Shown: positions 30,469 to 42,110, counted from the stretch's first letter. The stretch: DNA of 64,000 nt from Chelonoidis abingdonii (GCF_003597395.2 NC_133771.1:138243651-138307650); one strand, 5' to 3'. The notes: generated from the sequence alone by a model not told the origin. A program made the numbers and translations.

Positions 30469-31904
30469 ATCTTACATGTTCATGTGAGTACTGTGAATAT
30501 CATTTCCAAAACAGCAATGGGCAGAAGGCAACGTTTCTGAAAGGGGTAAAACTTTAGGTTTTCTGGGATTATCTATCCAGATATATGGCTTAATTCATTA
30601 ATGTGTCAGACATTGGCTTAGATTTTGGATCTCAGCTCATGTTCTCCTGTAGTGGAAGAGAGGGGGCTAATGCCTGCTTCATCATGTGCTCATGACGTGG
30701 GATTTGTCAATTGGCAGAGGAAGCAGGGGACATGTTCTTGGTAACCCGCAGATGTCCCAAGGTCCATGAGGAATTGCTGTCACTCTCAGAGCCCATGCCC
30801 TCCTGTTTGCTCCTTAAGTCCTTCCTTTGTCCCTATCCCCTTGGCAGCATGTCTCTTCTCTCTGCTTACACCACACACATCCCAGTCAGGAGATCTGAAG
30901 TTTCAGAACTGGAGTTGGCATAAGTCAATGCTGACATTTTCGATATCAACTTGCTGTATAAAATCCCAATAACTTTCCTAATGTCAAGAAGAAAATTGCT
31001 GGCCATTTCCTCCAACCCTACCTCCACCACAAAACTTAACAGAAAATCAGCCATCAGAAATTGGAACAGGAGTTTCCACAGGATGAGTGCAAGAGAGTTG
31101 GTATTGCTCTGCCTCAACTCCCCACCTGCTACTGATTTTTGCTCAAAAGAAGTAGGTTTTCTACTCTGCTCTACAGGAAATATTGTAGGATAAAATATGG
31201 GCCTTAATTAGTATCAGAATATCATCTGCATATATTAACAATTCAGCTGATGTATTATTTATCTCTGTGCCTTCTATTTCCAGTTGGCTTTTTGCATTGT
31301 AACTAGTCTTCAACCCTAATGCAACAGAAAACAGTTACAAGCAGAGATGGCTTTCTAAGGTAATGCCAAATATGAAGAGTTATTTTAAATGCAATACGGT
31401 TAGATTTTTAGGCATCTGATCCACAAAGTAAAGCAGAACATCTGCTACAATGAGACTCTTATCTGATAAGAATTAGCCACAAAAATCCAACATTACTCAG
31501 AAAATTATAATTTATATGAGTGGGAATCACTCGGTTTAGGATGCTGCTCTATCCAACCAGTAGTTTTCATTTCTGAGGAGTGAGAGATTATGACGCTTCT
31601 CAGGATTACCCCGGGCTACCCTTAGCATGAGGAAGCCTTCTCTGTACCTGCCAGGGGCCAGGTCCCAACTTCACCAGCCATGGGTAACATACGCACACCT
31701 CTCTAGCCCTACATAGGCCTGACTGCCTCTCTACCGGTTAGTCACTGGCACACTGTAGTCCCCAAGCCTGGAGTCATCAGCTCTAGCCAAATGCAGCATT
31801 CACAGATACACTGTTTCCACAGGAGCAGTAGACCCCACTATACCAGTTATACCTCAGATCACTGCTCCATTTAACACACAGCACTTAGATAGGTGTATAG
31901 ACTA

Positions 31905-32078
31905 GAGTTGCCAGCTTTCTATTTGCACAAAACCAAACACCCTTGCCCCGGAGAACCATGGCCAGTGGGAGCCACAATCAGCTGAACCTGCGGACACGGC
32001 AGGTAAAACAAACTGGCCTGGCCCGCCAGCGGCTTTCCCTGAACAAACGGTGGCCCAAGTTTGAGAACCACTGCTCTA
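31905..32078. mobile_element. MITE pieces (two families, fused or nested)
   Basis: AGAGTTGCCAGCTTTCTATT (31913-31932) resembles one turtle MITE start. GGCCAGTGGGAGCCACAATC and GAGAACCACTGCTCT (to 32078) are the typical right half of another that ends CCACTGCTC. Confidence 0.55.
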
Positions 32079-32977
32079 GATCACTTAAGCTATGAAAATA
32101 GGGAGGCTCAAGATGAAAGAGGATACGGAGTATTAGTTTCCCTAATATCACAGGAAAAACCCAGGGTCTTCATCCAGATAATTTCAAGGCATAATTTTAA
32201 TATCTTGTAAAAATCCAGCGGAAAATATAGTAGATAGTGGTTGAAAAACAAAATATGTATAAATGACTCCGGTACTGAAACTCAGGGGAGCTCAAGTAGC
32301 TTATCCACAAAGTTCACTTTGGATCTTAAAATATTCCACAATTATGGTAACCGAAGCTCTGTTTGTAGCTTCTTAAAAGAAGTCTTCATAGTATTGAATT
32401 ATAATATACTGCATCTAATAACCAAACTCAGCTGCACATTTCCCCTGGGCTTTTTGCTGTCAGCTAGGATCTCTTAAAAATGAACTTCTGGGACTACTGG
32501 GTAATTTGGGCTTTCCTTCAGTGGTTACTTCAAAGTTAGTTCCTACCATTCAGCTAAGGTGATAATTAGCTCAGTAATTGGATTTCTTCCTGAATTGCAT
32601 TAATCTACACTAACTGAGTAAAGGTCCTTGGGCACTTCCCCTGAAATATGTCTGAATCTCTTCAGCAATGGTCTAACTAACTTTAAAGCCAGCATCCCAC
32701 TTTGTTCCTAAAATATCTCACTACCTCCTGTTTTATCCAGTGCCTGAGCTAAACTGAGCCAAGCCAGGCAAGGAGCCTAGCATTTTGGTACGACTTAGAC
32801 CATTCTTTTCTTATTATAATGAGGTTATCACCAATATTTTCCTCCCATAAAAATACTGCCTTGCCTTCTAACCTAGAAATAGTTTCTCTCCACAGTCATT
32901 ATCTCTTCCTCTGCCTCTAAAAATAACAATCATGAAGGTAAAATAAAGCAAGGATTGAGAGAGAGAAATTTGGAAAG

Positions 32978-33555
32978 TGTGATGCTCTGTACATCCCATG
33001 TCCCAGCACCCTCATGTTCATCCTTATATGATTGTGTTTTATCCAATGCAAAGTTTATCATGTTGGGTGTCTTCGGAAGGCTCATAATGCACTGATCATT
33101 GTTGTTATAGTCATGTTACAGGTTGTAAATTCATGTATATAGTTATGAGGCTGAAAATGTCTCCTCATGGCTTAAAACAAGCCCAGGCAAAACTCTCCAG
33201 GAGCAGAGGGGAAGTTCACACCTCATCAGGGCATGTACGGGACAAACCCAGCAGAGCCTCACAGAAACAGAGGACACCGGCCTAGGCAACAACAAAGGAT
33301 CTGTTGGACTTTTGAGTGAGTCACCCCCCCCCTTCCCTTGGTCAGTTTGGGACTGTGATGAGGTAATGCTCACCTGACTCTGAAGGGTGCCTAGGCAAAG
33401 CCAAGAGGAAAGAAAAATATGATAAAAAGGGAGACACGTTTGCCATGCTGTCTCTCTTCCACCTTCATCTACAGACACCACCACCACCAAGTGACTGAAG
33501 CACTGATCAAAGGAGAGAACCTGGCTGAAGGGCAACCTGCTAGCCTGCAGTGACA
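32978..33555 (+). mobile_element. Unclassified interspersed repeat, LTR-like
   Basis: It begins TGTGATGCTCTGTACATCCC and has an AT-rich first half, a purine-rich centre, TATGATAAAAAGGGAGACA and then TCTTCCACCTTCATCTACAG. The style resembles turtle LTR sequences I remember, but no coding part supports it. Confidence 0.4.
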
Positions 33556-34605
33556 AGAGGTCCACTTCCTAGACACTACAGTGCTAATAAGCAACGGTCA
33601 CATAAACACCACTCTCTACTGGTAACCTACTGACTGCTATACTTGCCTACATGCCTCCACCTTTCATCCAGACCACATCACATGATCCATTGTCTACAGC
33701 CAACCTCTAAGATACAACCACATTTGCTCTGATCCCTCAGACAAACACCTACAGGATCTCTATCAAGCATTCTTAAAACTACAATTCCCCCCTGCTGAAG
33801 TGAAGAAACAGATTGACAAAGACAGAAGGGTACCCAGAAGTCACCTACTACAAGACAGGCCCAAAAACAAAAGTAACAGAACACCAATAGCTGTCATCTA
33901 CAGCCTGCAACTAAAACCTCTCCAGCACATCATCAAGGATCTACAACCTATCCTGAAGGACGATCCCTCACTCTCACAGACCTTGGGAGACAGTCCAGTC
34001 CTCGCTTACAGACAGCCCCCCAACCTGAAGCAAATATTCACCAGTAACTACACACCACACAACAAAAACACCAACCTAGGAACCAAACCTTGCAACAAAC
34101 TCTGGTGCCCAACTCTGTCCACATATCTATTGGAGGGACACCATCATAGGACCTAACCACATCAGTCACAGCATCAGGGGCTCATTCACCTGCACATCTA
34201 CCATGTGATATATGCCATCAAGTGTGAGCAATACCTCTCTGCCATGTACATTGGCCAAACCAGACAGTCTCCACACAAAAGAATAAATGGACACAAATCT
34301 GACATCAGGAATTATAACATTCAAAAACCAGTAGGAGAGCACTTCAATCTCCCTGGTCATTCAATAACGGACCTAAAAGTGGCAATTCTTCAACAAAAAA
34401 CTTCAAAAACAGACTCCAGCATGAAACTGTAGAACTGGAATAAATTTGTAAAGTGGACACCATCAAATTAGGCCTGAATAAAGACTGGGAGTGGTTGGGT
34501 CATTACAAAACCTAAACTTATTTTCCCCAATAGTAATTTCCCTTTACTGTTACTCACACCTTCTTGTTAACTATTTGAAATGGGCCACTCATTACCACTA
34601 CAAAA
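33556..34605 (+). mobile_element. Penelope-like element, C-terminal half with GIY-YIG endonuclease
   Basis: Translated pieces include LKPLQHIIKDLQPILKDDPS and VLAYRQPPNLKQIFTSN (33900-34060), typical of PLE proteins after the RT domain. The GIY-YIG region (34205-34432) follows. The 3' UTR stops at ACTACAAAA (34605), where another sequence begins. Both ends are truncated. It is a different PLE subfamily from the element at 45998-48646. Confidence 0.85.
34205..34432 (+). pseudogene. GIY-YIG endonuclease domain remnant of a Penelope-like element
   Basis: The 75-codon segment contains VIYAIKC (the GIY position), MYIGQTRQSPHKRINGHKSD (the YIG position plus the following Arg) and VGEHFNLPGHSITDLKV, with the His and the downstream region typical of PLE GIY-YIG domains. 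In an active PLE this domain nicks target DNA. Here it is cut off from an intact RT. Only about 228 nt is open. Confidence 0.85.
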
Positions 34606-34774
34606 CCTGAGCAGTGCGTTTGGTTTGATGTGTGTCAGAGACTCTCTATTGGGATAACCACCTCGTATCATCATATATACAATTTCCACTGTGCGTAATT
34701 GAACAAAAGTCATATAAGGCTGCAGTGTACAAATAGCGGCACTCGAACTGGACACTGCAAGCACTGAGATTTGT
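34606..34774 (+). repeat. 169-bp block, copy 1, left of the assembly gap
   Basis: It runs from CCTGAGCAGTGCG to GAGATTTGT and is base-for-base identical to 35040-35208. Confidence 0.97.
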
Positions 34775-35039
34775 NNNNNNNNNNNNNNNNNNNNNNNNNN
34801 NNNNNNNNNNNNNNNNNNNNNNNNNNNNNNNNNNNNNNNNNNNNNNNNNNNNNNNNNNNNNNNNNNNNNNNNNNNNNNNNNNNNNNNNNNNNNNNNNNNN
34901 NNNNNNNNNNNNNNNNNNNNNNNNNNNNNNNNNNNNNNNNNNNNNNNNNNNNNNNNNNNNNNNNNNNNNNNNNNNNNNNNNNNNNNNNNNNNNNNNNNNN
35001 NNNNNNNNNNNNNNNNNNNNNNNNNNNNNNNNNNNNNNN
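34775..35039. other. Assembly gap (265 N)
   Basis: An unbroken run of N. Any reading frame across it is meaningless. Confidence 1.
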
Positions 35040-35208
35040 CCTGAGCAGTGCGTTTGGTTTGATGTGTGTCAGAGACTCTCTATTGGGATAACCACCTCGT
35101 ATCATCATATATACAATTTCCACTGTGCGTAATTGAACAAAAGTCATATAAGGCTGCAGTGTACAAATAGCGGCACTCGAACTGGACACTGCAAGCACTG
35201 AGATTTGT
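35040..35208 (+). repeat. 169-bp block, copy 2, right of the assembly gap
   Basis: Identical to 34606-34774. It starts at the first base after the gap, and copy 1 ends at the last base before it, so the two contig ends probably overlap and were not merged. Confidence 0.97.
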
Positions 35209-35790
35209 TTCCTAGGGTTGTGTCTGGGACCGGAGATATTAGCTAGTGTCATTTGGTTGTACAATTTAAGCAGCGGCTGGCCAAAAGTGCTCACTCACAT
35301 AGCTGAGAGCAGCTTACATGCCAGAGGCTGTGTGTGAACAACCCGGAAGCAGGGGTTCTCACAGCAGAGCTGGATAAGGCTGGCTCCCAGAGTCAAGGAT
35401 TGGAGTGACCTAGCAACAAATCACTGGTCCGGATAACACAGGCGGAAAGTCACAGATAGTATGTGTGAGATATGCTTCATAGTGAGGAATCAGTCAGCTT
35501 TATGGAAAGCTGCTTCCTGTGCTTCTTTCCAGAAGCTGGAGAAAATGAAGTCGCATCTGCTCTTTCAGCCTTGCTGCTGCTGCTGGATTTCACCCCGAGA
35601 AGCAGATTAAGGAAGAGCCTTTGGATCCTTAGGATGTAATGCTCAAAGTAAAAGAGGCTCTTCACTTTGGAAGAAGAGGTACAAAGGCAAAAGCCCACTG
35701 GGTATGTGGGTGGGAAAGTCTCTCTTGAGGAAGCCCAAATTTTTGGTGGATCTGGGCCCCATTTTGCTTTAATACACACGGCCAAGAAGC
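35209..35790 (-). mobile_element. Unclassified interspersed repeat, probably LTR or ERV-like
   Basis: Includes CAGAGTCAAGGATTGGAGTG and GAAGAGCCTTTGGATCCTTA, followed by a run of GCTGCT. I associate these with a turtle LTR-type repeat in reverse orientation, continuing from the duplicated block. The open minus-strand frame (35477-35785) shows no recognisable domain. Confidence 0.35.
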
Positions 35791-36784
35791 CTAATAAGTA
35801 GCCACGAGAGAAACAGCACTATAATGCAGCTGCACTGGGTGTCTGAAACCCTACATTTCCCATATGGAAGCATTATGCTCCTGGCATTATGAAGGGGAAG
35901 TTTACAGTAAAAGAAAAAAGTAGATCAGGCTGGAGAGATGGGGAGGAAAATGAGAGTTCTCCAATGGCAGAATAAGCAGGCACCAGTGAAGATGTAGAAG
36001 ATGCCAGGAGGCAGAGGTGATGGGATTCATTGGAAGCGTGAGTATGCCCCTGTCGTTTTAAAGCAATTTAATGTAAGATGCAGAATGATTACATAGCAAT
36101 TACAGCAACGCATTCTGAAAGCCCCTTTATGTATAAGCATCCCCAGGTTTTCTGACCATCTGTATGCACACAATGCTCTAGACTGAAACACCCACTGTAA
36201 CAAAGAAAGATATATTCTCCCTTCTCTTTACTCGATTTGAGTCTTATTTTCCCTACCATTACACCCACATTGCCTCAGTGCTCCATATAATAACGTGTAA
36301 ACAAACATTCTGCTTCTCAAGCTATCGCATCAGTAGCAGTAGCACCATCTGTACAGTAGATAATTGGAGGAAAGCTACTCCAGGAGGCTTTCTAAAGTTA
36401 GAGAAAAAGGCAACATTGCTGAAGATTTCCACTAAAATAAAATTTGAACTATAAGATTTGACTACAGTAAACCAGGCTGGAGAGATGAGGAGGAAAATGA
36501 GAATGCCTGCTTCTTATTTACACCATTAATCATTCATTATGGATCTTTTTTTTTTTTTTTTTTCAGTTATAAGAATCGTGGCTGTTTTTTAAGCAGTGTG
36601 AAATAGTTTAATTTGAACTATATTAAAAACCTTCACCTCTTCTCAAGACTCATGCTCCTGTAGATGAGCTATTAGTGAGCCCTGATACAAACAAGAACCT
36701 ACCATGCAAAAGTTTGTAAATTCGAGGTATTTTGGGGGTATCAATAACAGAGACCATGAGTTTCACATGTGGGTGCACAGGTGC

Positions 36785-36930
36785 CTAAGTATGGATTCAA
36801 GAGCCTAAATACAAGGGACCTGATTTTCAAAGGTGCTGAGCACTCGCAGCTCACACATAAGAAAATACACAGTTAAGGCACTCAGATAACCATAACTTTG
36901 TCCTTATAGCCACAGTAGCCTCCAATTTTC
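36785..36930. mobile_element. Short MITE fragments
   Basis: CCTGATTTTCAAAGGTGCTG and AGCACTCGCAGCTC (about 36830-36855) belong to the palindromic GCTGAGCACC-type MITE. GAAAATACACAGTTAAGGC follows and resembles the family at 38790-39100. Confidence 0.5.
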
Positions 36931-37219
36931 CCTTCTTTGTTTGTCTTACACTTTCTACAACCACTATTATCTTAAGTAAAAAGTGATGTTTGTAAATTTA
37001 TTAATCTTATATTTATTCTCTGTGAATATGCTTTCCAAAAGGGTCAAGAAAAATACTAGATAGGTTTTAGTCCTCCAGTTCTGTATATTCCATTATACTT
37101 TAATGTTTTATATGATGCATAATCCTGAACTAGTGTCACATACTATGGTTATAATCCCGATTGCATCATATTTAAGGTAGTATCTTCTCAGAACCTCTCT
37201 CAAAAATATCTCTCACTAG

Positions 37220-37385
37220 CACAAGAATGTTTCTCTCCAAACATTTATACATACCCACTGTTTCAACATATAGTAGCAAATTTCCACTGAAGATCATATT
37301 GATGGGATCTTAAGTATTTTCTAGTTACAAGAAAAGGAAAAAAAAGTAATCAAAAGATAGCCTTTCCATTTCAAAAGGCACTGTT
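37220..37385 (+). repeat. Direct repeat, copy 1
   Basis: Segments such as ACCCACTGTTTCA, GAAGATCATATTGATGGGA, TTTTCTAGTTACAAGAAAAGG and AAAGTAATCAA recur in the same order at 38408-38560. Confidence 0.75.
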
Positions 37386-37715
37386 CTGACCCCATTTGCT
37401 AGGTGACCGGAGAACATTTTAAAAAAGAGACTTCTGTACACAGCAAAATCTCTGTCTTATTCGAAGACAAGCTTCAGAAACTGTTACCACTGAGGTTAAA
37501 TCTTGGTTGTCTATTAGAGCTGCTGTTGGCTGCCTCTTAAGGATGAGTGCTAAGAGGATCATTGGGAAAACTGTCTGCAAAACTGTGTCTATATAACTGT
37601 TAAATTCTTTTAGTAACAAAAAAGAAGAGAAAAGTGAGACTTTTCTATTCTTGACATATTTTGTGTTGTGTTCTTTATCACGAATCTATGTCTTCTTTCT
37701 CCAGAAAGACAAAAT

Positions 37716-37800
37716 GGGTGAATTAATATATTTTATTGGACCAATTTCTGTTGGCGAGAGAGTGAGGTTTTTGAGCTCACACAGACTCTTCTTCAGGTCT
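37716..37800 (-). mobile_element. Penelope-like 3'-end fragment, reverse
   Basis: TATATTTTATTGGACCAATTT and ACACAGACTCTTCTTCAGGT match the repeat at 2948-3045 in the same (reverse) orientation. Confidence 0.6.
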
Positions 37801-38407
37801 TCTTTCCTCACTCAGATGACTTTTCACGGCAAGAATTTTCCTTTTTGTTTACCCTCTTTTCTTATTTGTTTTTCTTGTTTGAATTTTTGGTCTTCATGTT
37901 TGGGTTCTTGCCTGGCCCCCACATGTATTATTTCTTTGATGCCTCCCTTCTGTCTTTACCCTCCTCTATCTTAGAATGATTCAATGAACTGGAGCTGTGA
38001 ATGCATCTAACTCGGCAGGGAAGTATTGAGCACCGAATCTTGGATGCATTCCCAATTCATTTCCACGCGTATGGTACCTATTCAATTAGCCTTAATTTAT
38101 TTTATTGGCTGCCATAGGCAAAATCTGAGAAAAAATATGTTACCAGTTAAAGGGATACTATCAAATATTTAAAATATAACTTTGATTTTTTTTTTTTGGT
38201 ACTCTCCATTGGTTGTAAAAACTCTCAGAAGCTTCAAAGCCATTTATTTTTATACCAGTTTCATCCACTTGGCAAATATTCCTATTCTCCCCCAACCAGA
38301 CCTTTCCATACCTTATGAAGCACAAACTAAGATATTTCTTACTCTTTGTTAACTTTTTTTGCCATATCTACACTGATACTTTCATACTGCTACATGTGCC
38401 TCTTACG

Positions 38408-38560
38408 GAGAGGGTGTTTCTTACCAAATATTTTTACAGACCCACTGTTCCAGATTTTTACCAAAGATCATAATTGATGGGAGCATCAATGTTTTCCAGT
38501 TACAAGTAAAGGAATAAAAGTAATCAAGGAGGAAAACCATTTTCTGTCTTTAAAAAAAAA
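38408..38560 (+). repeat. Direct repeat, copy 2
   Basis: GACCCACTGTTCCAG, AAGATCATAATTGATGGGAG, TTTTCCAGTTACAAGTAAAGG and AAAAGTAATCAAGG align with 37220-37385, about 1.2 kb away in the same orientation. Confidence 0.75.
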
Positions 38561-38789
38561 AAAATACACGAGTGGCCCTGCCTTTGTATCACTGTCAGTC
38601 AAGGAGTCACTACCACATTATGATCACAGTGCTCCATCCTGCCCAGTGCTTGAATTAAGATGGAAAACATTAGGCAGCGGGGGAACCCTGGTACTTTGCA
38701 GCTATTCCGTTTTTGGGCTAGATTAATGTGCACAGTCCCCAACAGCACTAGCAGTTTGTAAAGTTTGTAAGCAGTCTCTGACTGCATGG

Positions 38790-39100
38790 GAAATTAAATG
38801 ACAAAAAACTTCATTAATGCAAAGTTCAGGTTGCCCAGTGATAGCGCATGCCTTTCCAGAATGTTGAGTTCGGCAAAATTCAAACATATGAAAACCAGGG
38901 AATACACAGTTAAGGTAAATGCCCACATAACCTTAACTCTGCCCCCCTGAAGCTGGCAATTATCTGCATGCACTCCAGAGGCTTTCACTGTGTTAGATGC
39001 AGCTGTACTGAAAGTTGGAGGAATAAATTGGAGCACCTTGGAAGAGCTATGCTTATGAGATATGGGGATTAGTTCAATAGGCATGCTAGAGCTGTGCTTG
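38790..39100 (+). mobile_element. Unnamed interspersed repeat, forward copy
   Basis: AACTTCATTAATGCAAAGTT, ATGAAAACCAGGGAATACAC and ACATAACCTTAACTCTGCCC also occur, inverted, at 40975-41105. The 3' part, GAGCACCTTGGAAGAGCTAT and beyond, is present only here. Confidence 0.6.
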
Positions 39101-39181
39101 TGTTATGAACAGATCTGTGTCTGAGTCCCACTATCTGTGGTATCAAAGGAAAGCAGTATGTACATACCTGGAGGTTTAAAG

Positions 39182-40350
39182 ATTCATAGATTCCAAAATC
39201 AGATGGGAACCGTGATTGTCTAGTCTGACCTTATGTATAGCACAGGCCAGAGAACTTCCCCAAAAATATCTTTTAGAAAAACATCCAATATTGATTTAAA
39301 TATGGTCAGTGATGCAGAATCCACCACGATCCTTAGTATATTGTTTCATTGGTTAATTACTCTCACTGTTTAAAATGTATGCTTTATTTGTCATCTGAAT
39401 TTGTCTAGCTTCAACTTCCAGCCATTGGATCACGATACAGCTTTCTCTGCTAGTCTGAAGAGCCCATTATTAAATATTTGGATGTAGATACTTATGGACT
39501 GTAATCAAGTCACCCCTTAACCTTCTCTTTATTAAGCTAAACAGCTTGAGCTCGAATATATCATTATAAGACATGTTTTCTAATCCTTCAATCATTTTTG
39601 GGGCTCTTCTCTGAACCCTCTCTAATTTATCAACATCTTTCCTAATTGTGGACACTAGAACTGGACACAATATTCCAGCAGCGGTCACACCAGTACCAAA
39701 TACAGATTAAAATAACCTCTCTACTCCTTCTCAAGATTCCCCTGTTTATGCATCCAAAGATGTGCTCAGTCCTTTTGGCCACTTCATCACACTGGGAGCA
39801 CATGTTCAGTTGATTATCCACACTCAAGTCATTTTCAGTCACCTCTTCCCAGGATAGAATCCCCCTTCCCATTGTATACATATGGCCTATATTCTTTGTT
39901 CTTAGACATATATCTTTACATTTAGCCGTATTAAAAACACATTGTTTGCTTGTGCCCTGTTTACCAAGCGATCCAGATTGCTCTGAATCAGTGACCCGTC
40001 TTCTTCATTATTTATCACTCTCCTGATATTTTTGTCATCTGCAACCTTTATTAGTGATGATTTTATGATTTTATGATTTCTTCCAGCTCATTAATAAAAG
40101 TTAAATAGTGTAAGAGGCAAGAACTGAAGCCTGCAGGACCCTATTAGAAACAGATCTGCTTTTTGATGAGTCCTTGTTTACATTTTGAGAGCGATCAGTC
40201 AGTCAGCTTTTGATCCATTTAATGTGTGCCATGTTAAAAAACAAGAATGATGTAAAATTAACCAAAATGTCATGCAGTACTAAGTCAAAGGCTTTACAGA
40301 AATTTAAGTATATTACATCAACCCTATTATCAGTCTGCATCATTTCAGTA
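39182..40350 (-). mobile_element. CR1 LINE fragment, reverse orientation
   Basis: On the minus strand, VQRRAPKMIEGLENMSYND, LFSLIKRRLRGDLITVHKYL and, in a second frame, DNQLNMCSQCDEVAKRTEHI are CR1 RT C-terminal motifs. The 3' end, the inverse of GGTCAGACTAGACAATC, is at 39200-39225. Frame is broken; a MITE sits at its far end (40362). Confidence 0.88.
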
Positions 40351-40361
40351 CAGAACTGTGT

Positions 40362-40662
40362 CAGTGTTGGGCAATCTGTGGCCCATCAGAGTAATCCACT
40401 GGTGGGTCGTAAGACAATTTGTTTACATTTCCACGGCCACCCACAGCTCCCAGTGGCTGGGTTCACCGTTCCTGGCCAACAGGAACTCTGGGAAGCAGCA
40501 TGAGCTGCAGGGACACGCTGATTGATGCTTCCTGCAGTTCCCATTGGCCAGGAACAGCGAACCACAGCCACTAGGAGCTGCGGGTGTCCATGCAAATGTA
40601 AACAAACTGTCTTGTGGCCCGCCAGCGGATTATGCTGATGGGCCGCAGATTGCCCACCACTG
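40362..40662. mobile_element. MITE with about 150-bp inverted arms
   Basis: The left end CAGTGTTGGGCAATCTGTGG pairs with the inverse of CCGCAGATTGCCCACCACTG on the right. Similarity between the arms continues through GTTTACATTTCCACGG / ATGCAAATGTAAAC and TTCCTGGCCAACAGGAACT / CCCATTGGCCAGGAA to the centre. A 301-bp near-palindrome, non-coding. Confidence 0.85.
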
Positions 40663-40974
40663 CTGTAGGCTGAGTCCTCAGCAGAGCAATGGAGTCTTCT
40701 TGCCATGGGTATTATCAGTAGTGAGGTGGGGTATGAGAGCAACCTGTGGATTTAATGATGGGTAGCAAAAAGTATAGGTTAAGGTACTATATTCTGTGTG
40801 CAAGTGTGAAGGGGTTGTAAAAGGGTATGAACTGGTGGTTAAATTTTACAAATGGGGTATTCTTTTGGAGTTGTAGGCTCAGTGTTTGAGTATAGGGTAA
40901 GTGCAAGTAGCACCTGTCCATTACAGCAAAAAGGCAGAGTAGGAGAATCTGTGTTATGGGCCTGTGGAGCATTC

Positions 40975-41105
40975 CTCTAAGAGGGCAGAGTTAAGGTTAA
41001 CGTCCCTGCAACCTTAACTCTATTTCCTGGTTTTCGTAGGGTACTAGCTATTATCAGGCAAACTTAATTCTGCATTAATGAAGGTTTTTGCCATTTAAAT
41101 TTCCT
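40975..41105 (-). mobile_element. Unnamed interspersed repeat, inverted copy
   Basis: This is the inverse of part of 38790-38945. It includes a perfect hairpin: AGAGTTAAGGTT (40987-40998) and AACCTTAACTCT (41010-41021) with an 11-nt loop. Confidence 0.65.
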
Positions 41106-41199
41106 AGGTGTTTTTAAACAGAAAGAGAAATGTTTGTTGGAAGGTGTCAGTGGTCATTTAAGCAGTTGCAGTTCTCACTTAGGTTTGTTGTTCATATGC

Positions 41200-41435
41200 T
41201 ACTGTAGCGATTTTTATGAATCTCTATCATATTCCCCTTAGTTGTCTCTTTTCTCAGGTGAACAACTCTAAACTTTTTAGTCTCTCCTTGTATGGAAGCT
41301 GTTCTTTACCTTTGATCATTTTTTTGTTGCCCTTCTCTGAACCCTTTCCAGTTTGCCTATTTCATTCCTGAGAGGGGGCAACCAGAACTGGATACAGTAT
41401 TCAAGGAGTGGGTGCACCTTTTGAATATTCTGCTG
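41200..41435 (-). mobile_element. CR1 LINE fragment, reverse orientation
   Basis: CTTCTCTGAACCCTTTCCAG, AACCAGAACTGGATACAGTA and TTCAAGGAGTGGGTGCACC are the inverse of the CR1 RT C-terminal region (LEKVQ..., and the segment before it). Short and frame-broken. Confidence 0.8.
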
Positions 41436-41870
41436 TACTCATATTAGATTTCTTCAAAATAAAAAAGCAGCTACATAAAAAAAAACACACTTGACAGAGA
41501 CAGATTTTTCCCAAATGTTTACAGTTCATTCTCAGATTTCTGCTCAGAGTGGGTTTCAGGCTCAAAGTTGCAAGCTAAGACAGGTGTTAAGTGGTCCATT
41601 CATCTCAATTAGATGTTGTCAGAGGAAAGAGAATACCCCATGGAAGTGAAAACAGCTGGAAACAATAGCTCTGAGATGGGCAAACTGCCCCATTCATGTC
41701 AGTGGCTGTTGCCTTGCCTACTCCCTAGTGCTGGAGAGTTTCTGATGTGTGTAAAACATACTAGTTTTCAGCTCCTCACCCCAGTCTCAGCAGTATGTTC
41801 TTCCTGGTGCATGTGCTGATTATGGCTATTGTAAGCTCTCCAAGCAGAGGACAGGGATTTCCCATGAGTG

Positions 41871-42105
41871 GCAGGGAGGGGGCCTCAGACCCTCCCAAAA
41901 TCTGGCTTACATGAGGGAAGAAGGGAGTGTAAGTCACTACAGATAGACACGGGGCCCCCAGATTCTGGCCCATGTATGGGGGACAGTGAGATGGGCTCAG
42001 ACACCCCCATATCCCAGCTCACATGAGGGGGGCAGATAGAGAGTCTCAGAACCAACTAGAAGGGCAAGACCCCTCCCAGATCTGGGCACACACACAAGAG
42101 GGGAA
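41871..42105 (+). repeat. Minisatellite-like imperfect tandem units
   Basis: Four related units: AGACCCTCCCAAAATCTGGC (41886), GGGGCCCCCAGATTCTGGCC (41951), AGACACCCCCATATCCCAGC (41999) and AGACCCCTCCCAGATCTGGG (42067). Each is followed by a CACATGAGGGG-like tail. Spacing varies from about 48 to 68 bp. Confidence 0.7.
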
Positions 42106-42110
42106 AATGT

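Larger units (their letters stand above)
27685..30470 (+). mobile_element. Internal region of Gmr1-like Gypsy retrotransposon, 3'-truncated
   Basis: After the putative primer-binding site and a leader come a gag remnant (about 28068-29130), a spacer or protease-type region (about 29130-29900) and an integrase remnant (about 29950-30468). No reverse transcriptase or RNase H is seen, and no 3' LTR. The element stops at about 30470 in the middle of the integrase core. Gag is followed by integrase without RT in between, which fits the Gmr1 gene order (integrase upstream of RT) and need not be an internal deletion. Several stops and frameshifts make it non-functional. Confidence 0.85.

Noticed and set aside
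34710..35294. ORFs running through the N gap
   Set aside because: They read unknown bases; the flanking frame is only the duplicated 169-bp block.
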